Below are positions 25,978-34,735 of a DNA stretch of 64,000 nucleotides, piece after piece. The first letter of the stretch is position 1. Every line of letters starts with the position of its first letter. Below the pieces are notes generated by a model. It had not been told where the DNA came from and ran no database searches. It saw only the letters and a list, made by a program, of their open reading frames with translations. Position numbers and translations under genes: made by a program. The DNA is from Viridibacterium sp047600765 (GTDB lineage: Bacteria > Pseudomonadota > Gammaproteobacteria > Burkholderiales > Rhodocyclaceae): NCBI GenBank assembly GCA_047600765.1, contig JASGKF010000002.1, forward strand, positions 1,612,001 to 1,676,000, read 5' to 3'.

Positions 25978-26301
25978 CTATGACTCCTTGTGAGGACAGG
26001 GGAAGGGGTTCCGGGAAAACAGGCAACGGGATCCCACAGGCTTCATCGCAGCTTGTGTGCCAGACAAAAAATGTCGCTCCATCAGTGGTTTACGGATTTG
26101 CGGGAAATCGGATGCGTTGGTGTTTCGGGACACATCCTGGCAAGGGATCAGTAAAATCAAGCACTTGAAGTGTCGCCGCAGCCCAACGCCGGTTGGCGAC
26201 CTCGCGATCCGCCGGGCGGGCGGGAAAATCGCAATACGCATCAAGACAGTCAAAGAGGCCGGCTACAGCATGCCGCGCGAAGAAGACGCCGGGAGGCCTT
26301 G
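25978..26301. other. Divergent control region between the EF-hand and esterase genes
   Basis: 324 bases without a supported gene. An open frame continues 44 codons upstream of the esterase start, but it encodes an Arg-rich, non-signal-like stretch and is not believed. GGGAGG lies six bases before the esterase ATG. No riboswitch-like fold was recognised. Confidence 0.45.
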
Positions 26302-27882
26302 ATGAGAACAACGATATTTATCTGCGCTGCAATGCTGTTGTTGGGAGGGTGTGCAATGGATGGTGCCCGCAAGGCATCCGGCCCCGTGTTGACGGGCGTG
26401 GTATCCGTCGGTGGTCCTCTGGCAGGTGCCAGCGTCACGGTGGCAGACGCCAGCGGCCAGAAGCGCAGTACGAAGACCGATGCTGCGGGCGTCTACGTGC
26501 TCGACACGGCCGGGCTCGTCGCGCCCGTGGTGGTCTCAGCCGTCGAGGCTGGCAACGACAACTGTACGGACAGTGGCCGCCTGTGGTCGCGTTGCATGGC
26601 CTCGGTGCTGGCAAATCTGTCTGCAGGAGAGAGCCGCGCCAACATCAACGCGCTGACCGACAAGATCGTCTCCGACGTGGCGCAAGGCCTGAAGTACAAG
26701 GGTCCGCAGGGCATCGTCGATGCCGGTACTGCCAAAGGCGTGACGGCCGATGCGGTGCAGAAGGCCACCGAAGCCCTGCGCCCGGTGTTCGCGCAGGCCC
26801 TGCGTGATGCCGGTGTGGCAGATACCGAGCGCTTCGACCCGGTCGGCATCGTGATGAAGGCCGATCGCAAGGGCGTGGATGCGATTCTCGACGTGCTCGT
26901 GCACAACCGTGGTTACGACAACAACAGCGGCGTGCCCGGCGGCACCTTGCTGCTCGACGCGGACTACCGCTACGTTGGCAAGATGGATGCGATCAGCAGC
27001 GTCGAGCCGCTGGACCTGAAGTACGCACAGGCTGCCAAGGCGAAGATCGTCGATCCGGCCTTCACGCGCATCGTCATCGTCGGTGATTCGACGGCAAGCA
27101 CCTACGAACTGGCGCGCCTGCCGCGCATGGGCTGGGGCCAGGTGTTCGAGCCGTTGTTCAAGGCAGACGCGAAGGTGAAAGTGCTCAACGGCGCGAAGTC
27201 CGGCCGCAGTGCGCGGGCTTTCCTCAACCAGGCTTACTTTGCGCAGATGGCGGCCTACCTGCGGGCGGGTGACTACGTGCTGATCCACATGGGGCACAAC
27301 GACCAGAACTGCGAGAGCGACAAGAAGGATCGCGGTGCTGCCGACGTGGCCAACCTGTGCACCTATCCCAACGACGCCGCAGGCAAGCCGCAGTTCCCGG
27401 CGGGCAAGCCTGAAATGTCGTTCCAGAAGACCCTGGAGACCTACATCGAAGTGGCACGCGCCAAGGGGGCGATCCCCGTGCTGATGACGCCGACCACGCG
27501 TGTCTGGAACAAGGACCGCAAGGAAGGCTTCCCTGTCGTGCCGAATCACTTCACGCGTCAGAACCCGGCCGGCGGCATCGCATTCATCGGTGACTACGCG
27601 CAGACCATCCGTGACGCAGCACGCGCCAACAAGCTGCCCCTGATCGACATCGAAGCGAAGACGATCAGCTTCGTCAATGCGCACGAGCAGGACTGGCGGG
27701 ACTACTGGCTCGCCGCAGACCCGCTGAAGTTCCCCTGGTACGCCACGCAGTCGGTCGGCACTTTCGCCAAGCCGGACACCACGCACTTCCAGCAGAAGGG
27801 CGCCGAAGCCGTGGCGACGATGGTTGTCGAAGGCCTCCGCGAGACGCCGGAACTGAAGGCGCTGGCAGCGAAGCTGAAGTAA
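26302..27882 (+). CDS. SGNH/CE12-type acetylesterase lipoprotein (first of a tandem pair)
   Basis: 526 residues. The signal peptide ends in the lipobox LLLGGC. Residues ~27-110 look like a carboxypeptidase-regulatory/CnaB-type beta domain (VVSVGGPLAGASVTVADASG). A ~110-residue helical segment follows (NINALTDKIVSDVAQGLKY to ILDVLVHNRGYDNN). The C-terminal SGNH hydrolase has the catalytic Ser in IVIVGDSTASTYE, then NGAKSGRS (Gly), GHNDQN (Asn) and PDTTHFQQKG (Asp and His). The GDST / DTTHF pair and MGWGQVFEPLF fit rhamnogalacturonan acetylesterase (CE12), so it probably removes acetyl groups from pectin at the cell surface. It is followed after 96 bases by a close paralogue. Confidence 0.82.
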   Translation: MRTTIFICAAMLLLGGCAMDGARKASGPVLTGVVSVGGPLAGASVTVADASGQKRSTKTDAAGVYVLDTAGLVAPVVVSAVEAGNDNCTDSGRLWSRCMASVLANLSAGESRANINALTDKIVSDVAQGLKYKGPQGIVDAGTAKGVTADAVQKATEALRPVFAQALRDAGVADTERFDPVGIVMKADRKGVDAILDVLVHNRGYDNNSGVPGGTLLLDADYRYVGKMDAISSVEPLDLKYAQAAKAKIVDPAFTRIVIVGDSTASTYELARLPRMGWGQVFEPLFKADAKVKVLNGAKSGRSARAFLNQAYFAQMAAYLRAGDYVLIHMGHNDQNCESDKKDRGAADVANLCTYPNDAAGKPQFPAGKPEMSFQKTLETYIEVARAKGAIPVLMTPTTRVWNKDRKEGFPVVPNHFTRQNPAGGIAFIGDYAQTIRDAARANKLPLIDIEAKTISFVNAHEQDWRDYWLAADPLKFPWYATQSVGTFAKPDTTHFQQKGAEAVATMVVEGLRETPELKALAAKLK

Positions 27883-27978
27883 GACCGCCGCACTCACCGC
27901 AGCCTCTTGGCTGCGGTCCATACCTGAAGCGTTTTCCCCGCGGGGCGGGCGTGACGCCGCAAGCCGGAGACATTGTTC

Positions 27979-29562
27979 ATGAATGTGATTCGTCAGATCG
28001 CTATCGCCAGCCTGCTGGCTAGCTTGCTGGGCTGCGCGGGCAGCGGCTCGGGCGGGCCACAACTCCGCGGTGTGGTCGCTGTGGGCGGCCCGCTCGTCAA
28101 CGCCGAGGTGAGTGTGGTCGACGCCGCAGGGCGGCGCCGCGTGACGCGGAGCAATGCACAGGGTGAGTACCGCCTTGACGCCGCTGGCCTGACGCCGCCA
28201 CTGCTGATCTCGGCCATCGAGGCCGGCAGCAACCGCAACTGCCGCTACAACGCCACGCTGCGTGCGCGTTGCCTGGCGTCGGCGCGCCTCACGCTGGGTG
28301 CAGGTGACAACGTCGCCAACATCAATCCGCTGAGTGACCGCATCGTTTCTGACGTGGCGGTGGAGCTGAAGTACGTTGGTCCGCAGCAGCTCGTCGATGC
28401 CGGCAAAACAACCGGCCTTACCGCAGAAGCGTTGGCGGCAGCGCGGAGTCGCATGCTGGCCGGCTTCCGCAGTTCGTTGCAGGCTGCGGGTGTGAAAGAC
28501 GTGGAAGCCTTTGACCCCGTTACCACGCCAATGAAGGCCGACCACACAGGCTTCGACGCCGTGCTGGATGTGGTCAATCACAACCGCAACTACGACAACC
28601 CGAGCAGCGAGTCTTCGCACACGGTGCTCACCGATATCAGCTTCCGGCCCATTGTCGGTCTGCAAGGCAACGGGCCTTACGAGCCGCTGGATTTCACGCG
28701 CGCACAGCGCGAACTGAACGAGATTCGCAGCGCGAAGATCCGCGTCCTCGTGGTGGGCGATTCGACGGCGGCCACCTATGAGCTGGAGCGCATGCCGCGC
28801 ATGGGCTGGGGCCAGGTTTTCGAAGCGCAGTTCAAGCCGGGTAGCGGCATCAAGGTGCTCAATGCCGCGCGCGCAGGGCGCAGCTCCAAGGATTTCTACA
28901 TGGGCGGCTGGCATCAGCAGATGGCGCGCTTCATGAAGGCCGGCGACTACGTGCTCATCAACCACGGCCACAACGACCAGAACTGCGAAGGCAAGAAGCC
29001 GCAGCGAGGCCCGGCGGATGTAGCGGGTCTGTGCAGCTATCCCAACGACGCCAGCGGCAAGAAGCAGTTCCCCGAAGGTCAGCCAGACATGTCCTTCCAG
29101 AACTCACTGGAGCGCTACGTCATCGAGGCGCGCGCCGCTGGCGCCATCCCCGTGATGATCACGCCGACCACGCGCGTTTGGAACAAGGACCGCAAGGAAG
29201 GCTTCCCTGTCGTGCCCAACCACGTGACCAACGCGAACCTCGGTGCCGGGGGCTTTGCCTTCGTCGGCGACTACAGCCAGACCGTCAAGGACACGGCCCG
29301 CACCAACAAGTTGCCTCTCATCGATCTCGAAGCGAAGACCATCGCCTTCGTGAATGCGCACGAGAAGGACTGGAAGGACTACTGGCTGGCGATTGCCGAC
29401 ACGGTGAAGTATCCCTACTACGCCACGCAGAGCAGTGGCACGTTCGCCAAGCCTGATACCACGCACTTCCAGCAGAAAGGCGCGGAGGCTGTGGCGGCGA
29501 TGGTGGCGGAAGGGATCCGCGAGACGGCAGAGCTGAAGGCGCTGGCTGCGCAGCTCAAGTAA
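27979..29562 (+). CDS. SGNH/CE12-type acetylesterase lipoprotein (second of a tandem pair)
   Basis: 527 residues with the same three-part layout as the gene before it: lipobox ASLLGCAG, N-terminal regulatory-like beta domain (VVAVGGPLVNAEVSVVDAAG), helical linker domain, and SGNH esterase with VLVVGDSTAATYE, NAARAGRSS, GHNDQN and PDTTHFQQKG. Long stretches are identical between the two, for example TPTTRVWNKDRKEGFPVVPN and FAKPDTTHFQQKGAEAVA, so they arose by tandem duplication. The N-terminal halves differ more than the catalytic domains. ATG 27979 has GGAGA upstream. The divergence may reflect different acetylated substrates (inference). Confidence 0.82.
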   Translation: MNVIRQIAIASLLASLLGCAGSGSGGPQLRGVVAVGGPLVNAEVSVVDAAGRRRVTRSNAQGEYRLDAAGLTPPLLISAIEAGSNRNCRYNATLRARCLASARLTLGAGDNVANINPLSDRIVSDVAVELKYVGPQQLVDAGKTTGLTAEALAAARSRMLAGFRSSLQAAGVKDVEAFDPVTTPMKADHTGFDAVLDVVNHNRNYDNPSSESSHTVLTDISFRPIVGLQGNGPYEPLDFTRAQRELNEIRSAKIRVLVVGDSTAATYELERMPRMGWGQVFEAQFKPGSGIKVLNAARAGRSSKDFYMGGWHQQMARFMKAGDYVLINHGHNDQNCEGKKPQRGPADVAGLCSYPNDASGKKQFPEGQPDMSFQNSLERYVIEARAAGAIPVMITPTTRVWNKDRKEGFPVVPNHVTNANLGAGGFAFVGDYSQTVKDTARTNKLPLIDLEAKTIAFVNAHEKDWKDYWLAIADTVKYPYYATQSSGTFAKPDTTHFQQKGAEAVAAMVAEGIRETAELKALAAQLK

Positions 29563-29578
29563 TACAAGCTACGCAGCT

Positions 29579-30214
29579 TCAGATCGCCGCGCCAGCAATG
29601 CGCCGGATATCCGCTAGGCACCCGAACTCCTCTTCGGGTGCGTGCTGGCGTAGCGAGTCCATGCTGCCGTAGCCCCAGGCAACAGCACCGAAGGCGACAC
29701 GTGCCTTGCGTGCTGCTTCGATGTCCGTGATCTGGTCGCCGATATAGAGCGCCTGCTGCGTCGGAACGCCTGCGTTCTTCAGCAGGCGCCGGATGCGCGC
29801 TGTCTTGCCGAACACGGACATGCCACATTCGAAGTGGCTGACCCGTCGTACGTTGTCGGGCCCCAGGATCCTGCAGATGTTGTCGTGCGCATTGGACGAC
29901 ACGATGGCCAGCTTGACGCCGGCCGCTACAAGATCCTGCAGTACCCCATCAACGCCTTGGAACAGCGGGATCTGGTGGGCTTCCTCCCGCATCAGTGCGA
30001 TGAAATCCTTCGCAACCAACGGAAAGCGCCAGGCTGGCAAGCCGACGTGACGCATCATTTCGCGCGCGCCGCAATGCCGGTACTGATCCGCCTGGGACAC
30101 ATCAATAGTGCTGAAGCCGTGGCGTTCAGCAAGCAGGTTGAAGCTGCGGAGGAAGAACGGAAACGAGTCGGCAAGAGTGCCGTCGAAATCAAAGACGGCC
30201 AGCTGGTATTTCAT
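29579..30214 (-). CDS. HAD-superfamily hydrolase (phosphoglycolate-phosphatase-like)
   Basis: A 211-residue phosphatase of HAD subfamily IA. Motif I is VFDFDGTLADSFPF with the nucleophile Asp; motif II lies in KLAIVSSNAHDN; motif III Lys is in FGKTARIRRLLKN; motif IV is YIGDQITDIEAARKA. The helical cap is ~residues 15-85. The best family match by eye is phosphoglycolate phosphatase / PpaX, but substrates in this family cannot be inferred from motifs. It ends 17 bases from the tandem esterase gene, convergent with it, and starts 14 bases before the end of glrR on the same strand. Confidence 0.82.
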   Translation of the reverse strand: MKYQLAVFDFDGTLADSFPFFLRSFNLLAERHGFSTIDVSQADQYRHCGAREMMRHVGLPAWRFPLVAKDFIALMREEAHQIPLFQGVDGVLQDLVAAGVKLAIVSSNAHDNICRILGPDNVRRVSHFECGMSVFGKTARIRRLLKNAGVPTQQALYIGDQITDIEAARKARVAFGAVAWGYGSMDSLRQHAPEEEFGCLADIRRIAGAAI

Positions 30215-30227
30215 GCAGGGAAGTGAC

Positions 30228-31628
30228 TCAGTTGTCGCTCTTGAAAATCCCCGGCTCCAGCTGGTGTCGTGACAGCAGGCGATAGAACTCCGTGCGGTTG
30301 CGCTTGGCGAGCCGCGCGGCCTGGCTGACGTTGCCTTCGGTGAGGCGCAGCAGGCGCACGAGGTAGTCGCGTTCGAAGCGTTTGCGGGCGTCTTCGAAGG
30401 CTTCGATGGCGGGGTTGTCTTCGTGGACGGCGCGCTGCACCAGCAGGGCCGGGATGATGGGGGTGGTCAACAGGGCGACGGTCTGCTCGATGACGTTGTA
30501 GAGCTGGCGCACGTTGCCGGGCCAGGGTGCGGAGACCAGCAGTTCCATGGCTTCGGGCGCGAGGGTGAGGTTCTCGCGCTGGTAGCGTTCGGCGAGTTGC
30601 TGCAGGAAGTGGTTGGCGAGCAGCGGGATGTCTTCGCGGCGTTCGGCGAGCGCGGGCAGGGCGAGCGCGACGACGTTGAGGCGGTAGTAGAGGTCGTCGC
30701 GGAAGCGGGCTTCCTGTCGGGCGACGTCGATGTTGCGGTGGGTCGCCGAGATGATGCGCACGTTGGTGGGGATGCTGCGTGTGGCGCCGACGGGGCGCAC
30801 TTCGCGTTCTTCGAGTACGCGCAGCAGCTTGACCTGCAATGGCAATGGCATGTCACCGATTTCGTCGAGGAATAGTGTGCCGCCGCGTGCGGCCTGGAAG
30901 AGGCCTTCGTGGTCACGGTGTGCGCCGGTAAAGGCGCCTTTGACGTGACCGAACAGTTCGGATTCGAGCAGGGCTTCGGGAATGGCGCCGCAGTTGATGC
31001 CCACAAAGGGGGCCTTGGCACGCGGGCTGGCCTTGTGGATGGCGCGCGCGAGCAGTTCCTTGCCGGCGCCGCTTGGGCCCTGGATGAAGACGCTGACTTC
31101 GCTGCTGGCGATGAGGCGGGCCTGCTGAAGGAAGTCTTCCATCAGCGGGCTGCGGGTGACGAATTCGGAGCGCCAGCTGCTGTCGTTGCTGTCGTTGTTG
31201 ACGGGGTGGGTGCTGACGCCGGAGAGGTCGACGGCGCGGCGGATCTGGGTGATGAGTTCGGCGGCGTCGTAAGGCTTCGTGAGGTAACCGAAGACGCCGC
31301 GCTGCATGGCGTCGACGGCTTCGGGGATGCTGCCGTGCGCGGTGAGCACGATGACGGGCAGGGTGGGGTGGTCGTGGCGGACAGCATCGAACAGGGCCAT
31401 GCCGTCGATGCCGGGCATGCGCAGGTCGGTGACGACGATGTCAGGACGTTGCGTGGCGAGCTGCGCGAGCGCTTGTTCGCCGCCGTTGGCGGGGCTGACC
31501 TGGAAGCCGCTGGCCTTGAGGCGGATGGACAGCAGGCGCAGCAGGTCGACGTCGTCGTCGACGAGCAGGACGCGCGGCGGGACGAGGCCGGGCGCGGCAA
31601 TGGGGGCGGATGTGGCAAGGGTTTGCAT
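30228..31628 (-). CDS. glrR: Sigma-54-dependent response regulator, GlrR/QseF type
   Basis: 466 residues. Receiver (residues ~17-135) with the phospho-acceptor in PDIVVTDLRMPGIDGMALF and the Lys in YLTKPYDAAE. The AAA+ domain has Walker A GPSGAGKELLARAIHK, the sigma-54 contact motif GAFTGA, Walker B GGTLFLDEIGDMP and the R-fingers in ATRSIPTNVRIISATHR. The C-terminal Fis-type helix-turn-helix shows GNVSQAARLAKRNRTEFYRLL. The preceding genes are a QseG-like lipoprotein and a GlrK-like kinase, in the same order as E. coli glrK-qseG-glrR. In enterobacteria this system controls envelope-stress small RNAs; the target here is unknown. Confidence 0.88.
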   Translation of the reverse strand: MQTLATSAPIAAPGLVPPRVLLVDDDVDLLRLLSIRLKASGFQVSPANGGEQALAQLATQRPDIVVTDLRMPGIDGMALFDAVRHDHPTLPVIVLTAHGSIPEAVDAMQRGVFGYLTKPYDAAELITQIRRAVDLSGVSTHPVNNDSNDSSWRSEFVTRSPLMEDFLQQARLIASSEVSVFIQGPSGAGKELLARAIHKASPRAKAPFVGINCGAIPEALLESELFGHVKGAFTGAHRDHEGLFQAARGGTLFLDEIGDMPLPLQVKLLRVLEEREVRPVGATRSIPTNVRIISATHRNIDVARQEARFRDDLYYRLNVVALALPALAERREDIPLLANHFLQQLAERYQRENLTLAPEAMELLVSAPWPGNVRQLYNVIEQTVALLTTPIIPALLVQRAVHEDNPAIEAFEDARKRFERDYLVRLLRLTEGNVSQAARLAKRNRTEFYRLLSRHQLEPGIFKSDN

Positions 31629-31639
31629 GAGAAGGTCCT

Positions 31640-32209
31640 TTACCTGACGGGGCGTTCCAGCATTTTCTTTTCGATGTCGCGGATGGCGTCCAGCTTCTGT
31701 TGTAGCTGTTCGCTGCGCTTTTGTTCGTCACGCAGTTTTTGCTGTGTCTGACTGTTGACGTCGTCGAGCTTCGAGCGTTCCTGCAGCAGGGGCAAAAGCA
31801 GGGTGGCGAGTGGATGATTGCGACCGCTGCCGTTGGCTTCGCCCGGCGAGACATCGAGCAGGCTCAGGGCGCGGCTGCGGTCGCCTTGCGGCATGAGGGC
31901 ATGGAACAGGGCGAGGCGCAGGCGGTTGTCTTCGCTCTTGTTGCTGCTGTAGGCGCGGTTGAGGCGTTCGAGCTCGTTGGCCTGATCACCAGCACTGCGC
32001 CCGTGCCATTGCTGGACGAGTGTCAGTAGCTGCAGTGTGCTGCCGTTGGGGGCGGGCAGGCTGGGCGGCTGGCTGGCGCTTTGCGGAGCAGAGCTTGTGC
32101 CCGGCGTGCTGCTGCCGGTTGTGGTGTGGCCGTTCAGTTCCTGCAGCAAGGTGCAGGCGGTGCAGGCGGTGGCGCAGAGCAACAGGGAGAGTTGGCGCAA
32201 CAGACTCAT
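31640..32209 (-). CDS. qseG: QseG-like lipoprotein of the GlrK/GlrR operon
   Basis: 189 residues with a lipoprotein-type signal (LSLLLCATACTAC). A Ser/Pro-rich stretch follows, then a helical region (LTLVQQWHGRSAGDQANELE, LRLALFHALMPQGDRSRALSLL). A C-terminal coiled coil comes last (DDVNSQTQQKLRDEQKRSEQ). Sequence alone is weakly conserved, so the name rests mainly on position: it sits between a GlrK-type kinase (4-base ATGA overlap) and a GlrR-type regulator (11-base gap), as qseG does in E. coli, where QseG is an outer-membrane lipoprotein needed for kinase activity. The lipobox lacks the usual Leu at -3. Confidence 0.65.
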   Translation of the reverse strand: MSLLRQLSLLLCATACTACTLLQELNGHTTTGSSTPGTSSAPQSASQPPSLPAPNGSTLQLLTLVQQWHGRSAGDQANELERLNRAYSSNKSEDNRLRLALFHALMPQGDRSRALSLLDVSPGEANGSGRNHPLATLLLPLLQERSKLDDVNSQTQQKLRDEQKRSEQLQQKLDAIRDIEKKMLERPVR

Positions 32210-33654
32210 TGACGGGATCCCTGGGGTTGGCTGGGCAAGTGCACGCCGAAGCGTGTGCCGTGAGGCAGGTTGTTGGAAATGTTGACGCTGCCACCATGCG
32301 CGGTCACGAGTTCGCGCACGATGGAGAGACCGAGTCCGGTGCCCTTGATGGAGACATCGTAGGGCGGCGGTTCGCCCTGAACGAAGGGCTCGAAGATGCG
32401 TTCGCGCTGTTCCGGGGCGATGCCGGGGCCGAGATCGGTGACTTCGATGAGCACTTCGTCCGCGTTCTGCTTGGCGACAAGGTCGATGATGCTCTCTTCA
32501 GGCGCGTATTTGGCGGCGTTCGACAGCAGGTTATCGAGCACGATGCGCAGCTTCTCGCGGTCTGCCTCGATGGTGATGCCGGCGTCGTCGGCGAACAGCG
32601 ACAGTCGGCGCGCGGTGAGGGCCAGTTTCTGGTCGGCTGCGAGTTCTTCGAAAAGGCTGGCGAGTACCACGGGTTCGCGCTTGAGCAACATGGGCTTGAA
32701 ACGTATGCCGCTGTAGTCGAGCAGGTTTTCGATGAGCTGGCGCAGGCGGCCGGCATTGCTGCGCAGGATGCCGACGACTTCTTCCTGTTCGGGATTGAGC
32801 TTGCCGGTGACCTGGTCAGAGAGCAGGTGGGTGCCTTCGTAGATGGCGGTGAGCGGGGTCTTGAGCTCGTGCGAGACGTGGCGCAGGAAGCGCATTTTCT
32901 GGTCGTCGACCTCGGTCAGGCGCAGGCGCAACCAGTCGAGTTGTTGCCCGAGGGCTTCGAGGTCGCGTGGGCCGCTGACGATGATGCGCTGCTCCAGCAA
33001 GCCGTCACCGAGGTCGCGGATGCCGCGCCCGAGCTGGCGGATGGGGCGGCGGATCAGGAAGACGACACCGCCGACAAGGATGAGGCCGACGGGGATGAGG
33101 ATCAGCAGCCGCCATAGCAGCTGGGTGCGTGCAAGCTCGGCCTGCGCGCGCAGGGAGCGGATGTCGCGCTCGATGTGGGCATCAGCGCGGGACAGGACTT
33201 CGGCAGCGATGCGGTGCATGTGGCCGAATTCTTCGATGACCTTGCGCGTCTCGGCAGGATTCAGTTTGTCGCGTTGCAGGCCTTCCCAGGCGGTGGCTTC
33301 ACTGTCGGCGAGGCTGTTGAGTTCCAGCACGGTGTTGCTGGCGCGTGCGCTTTGCTGCAGTTGTTCGACCGTGTCGAGGAACTGCGCACGCCGCGTTGCG
33401 TAAGCATCGAGCAGCCCGTGTTCGCCGAGCACCAGTTGCTGGCGGGCAAGCCGGTCGAGCCCGGTGATCTGCTCATCGAGTTCGCGACTCAGGCGGGTGA
33501 TACGCACCGCCTGCGCGATGGCCTTCTCGCTGCGCTCAGTGAGCTTTTCGAGCGCGACATAGGCGTCGCCCAGTGCCAGCACGAGCGGCATGGCGACCAG
33601 GCCGAAGCCGATCAGCAGGAGCTTGAGGAAGGAGCCGGGATACCTGAGCTGCAT
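32206..33654 (-). CDS. glrK: Sensor histidine kinase, GlrK/QseE type
   Basis: 482 residues. Two membrane segments (FLKLLLIGFGLVAMPLVLAL and LLWRLLILIPVGLILVGGVV) flank a ~140-residue helical periplasmic sensor. A HAMP-like region (RRPIRQLGRGIRDLGDGLL) and then HisKA with FLRHVSHELKTPLTAIYEGT follow. This H-box and the next segment HLLSDQVTGKLNPEQ are very close to enterobacterial QseE. The HATPase domain has LDNLLSNAAKYAPEE, VTDLGPGIAPEQRERIF and GTGLGLSIVRELVTAHGG. First gene of the three-gene operon; its stop overlaps the qseG-like start. Confidence 0.88.
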   Translation of the reverse strand: MQLRYPGSFLKLLLIGFGLVAMPLVLALGDAYVALEKLTERSEKAIAQAVRITRLSRELDEQITGLDRLARQQLVLGEHGLLDAYATRRAQFLDTVEQLQQSARASNTVLELNSLADSEATAWEGLQRDKLNPAETRKVIEEFGHMHRIAAEVLSRADAHIERDIRSLRAQAELARTQLLWRLLILIPVGLILVGGVVFLIRRPIRQLGRGIRDLGDGLLEQRIIVSGPRDLEALGQQLDWLRLRLTEVDDQKMRFLRHVSHELKTPLTAIYEGTHLLSDQVTGKLNPEQEEVVGILRSNAGRLRQLIENLLDYSGIRFKPMLLKREPVVLASLFEELAADQKLALTARRLSLFADDAGITIEADREKLRIVLDNLLSNAAKYAPEESIIDLVAKQNADEVLIEVTDLGPGIAPEQRERIFEPFVQGEPPPYDVSIKGTGLGLSIVRELVTAHGGSVNISNNLPHGTRFGVHLPSQPQGSRQ

Positions 33655-33738
33655 GGCAACATGATGCCAGCCACCCGGCCGGCGCTGTAAAACACAGGTT
33701 CGGAGCCGGGGGACGCCGCGACGAGCGGTTCCCGCGAA

Positions 33739-34476
33739 TCAGGCGCGGAGGGCGATGGCAGCGTTGTCGGCTTCGGTGGAGAGGCCGAGGCAGCTATAGA
33801 GTTCGGCGAGCTCGCGCTGCAGCAACAGGCCTTCGCCAACGTGCTGGTTCTTGACCGTCTCGAAGCCCAGCTCGGAGCGGAACAGCATGGCATCGGCGTG
33901 GGCGCAGGAGACGGTCAGCAGCGTGGCGCCCCAGGCGTGCAGGCTGGGCGCAATGGCGCCAAGCAGGAGAGGCAGCAGGCCGGCCGGCTGTCCGAACTGG
34001 CGGCACAGGGCCTGGGCGTCGATGTCGGCGACAATATGGCCGGCGGCTTCGAACTGGTCGGCCGCACGCAGGAATCCATCGTGCTCACGCAGACTGGCCA
34101 GACCATCATGGCGAACCCGCCAGGAGCCCAGCGCACCGCAGCAGGGCTTGTGCAGCGAGGTGTCGAGCACGAGGGCCACAAGCGGGGCCTCGTCGTCGCG
34201 TACGCTCAGCGAGGGCATATGTGCTCGATCTGCGTTCAGCAGGGTCAGTGCCTGCTGGCGTTGCCAAGGGGTGAGGGCGAGGCCGCTACGCAGTTTGCCG
34301 GCGGCGGTCTGCGTGCTTTGCTCGTCGCCAAGACCACGCAGGAACTCGACGAGCCCGGGACGCGATGCAGCATGTCCGGCCCTCAGCGGGGGAGCAGAGA
34401 GGCGGCTGCGTGAAGGACTGGCGGGCAGTTGCGTGCCGCTTGTCTCTGGTGGTGTCGTCGAAAAGTGGTAGGCCAC
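33739..34476 (-). CDS. Hypothetical protein, possibly GNAT-like
   Basis: 245 residues, soluble, not recognised. The first ~45 residues are Pro/Ser-rich and probably disordered. The middle (PLVALVLDTSLHKPCCGALG, HIVADIDAQALCRQF) and end (MLFRSELGFETVKNQHVGEG) have the strand-helix rhythm of acyltransferase-like folds, including a GFE-type turn that recalls GNAT enzymes, but no acetyl-CoA P-loop (QxxGxG/A) is seen. The start is GTG at 34476 with no good ribosome site; an internal start is possible. It lies 84 bases upstream of glrK on the same strand, so it might belong to that transcript. Confidence 0.4.
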   Translation of the reverse strand: MAYHFSTTPPETSGTQLPASPSRSRLSAPPLRAGHAASRPGLVEFLRGLGDEQSTQTAAGKLRSGLALTPWQRQQALTLLNADRAHMPSLSVRDDEAPLVALVLDTSLHKPCCGALGSWRVRHDGLASLREHDGFLRAADQFEAAGHIVADIDAQALCRQFGQPAGLLPLLLGAIAPSLHAWGATLLTVSCAHADAMLFRSELGFETVKNQHVGEGLLLQRELAELYSCLGLSTEADNAAIALRA

Positions 34477-34735
34477 GATAGGGTTCCAGCAAACTTGTCG
34501 GACAGTATTGGCAACAAATGTGCCCGTTTTTTTACAACTAATGTAAACATGTACTTACGACGCTACCGGCTATAACCTTAGGCCTAGTTTTGTCGCCCGT
34601 TGACGACAGCCTGGGTGGCTTTGCGGCTTGCAGGCTTCAGCTTCTGCCGCAAAGGGTCGATAGAGGTCTGGAGGTGACGTCATCCTGCAGGCAGCGACCT
34701 GAGGGAGCTTGGTGATGCACACGAAAGGAAACGCC

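Noticed and set aside
25978..26301. c-di-GMP or other riboswitch before the esterase genes
   Set aside because: The stretch does not hold the conserved GEMM-type core and no convincing fold was found by eye.
26170..26301. N-terminal extension of the first esterase gene
   Set aside because: The 44 extra codons are Arg-rich and would hide the signal peptide; the ATG at 26302 has a good ribosome site and lipobox.
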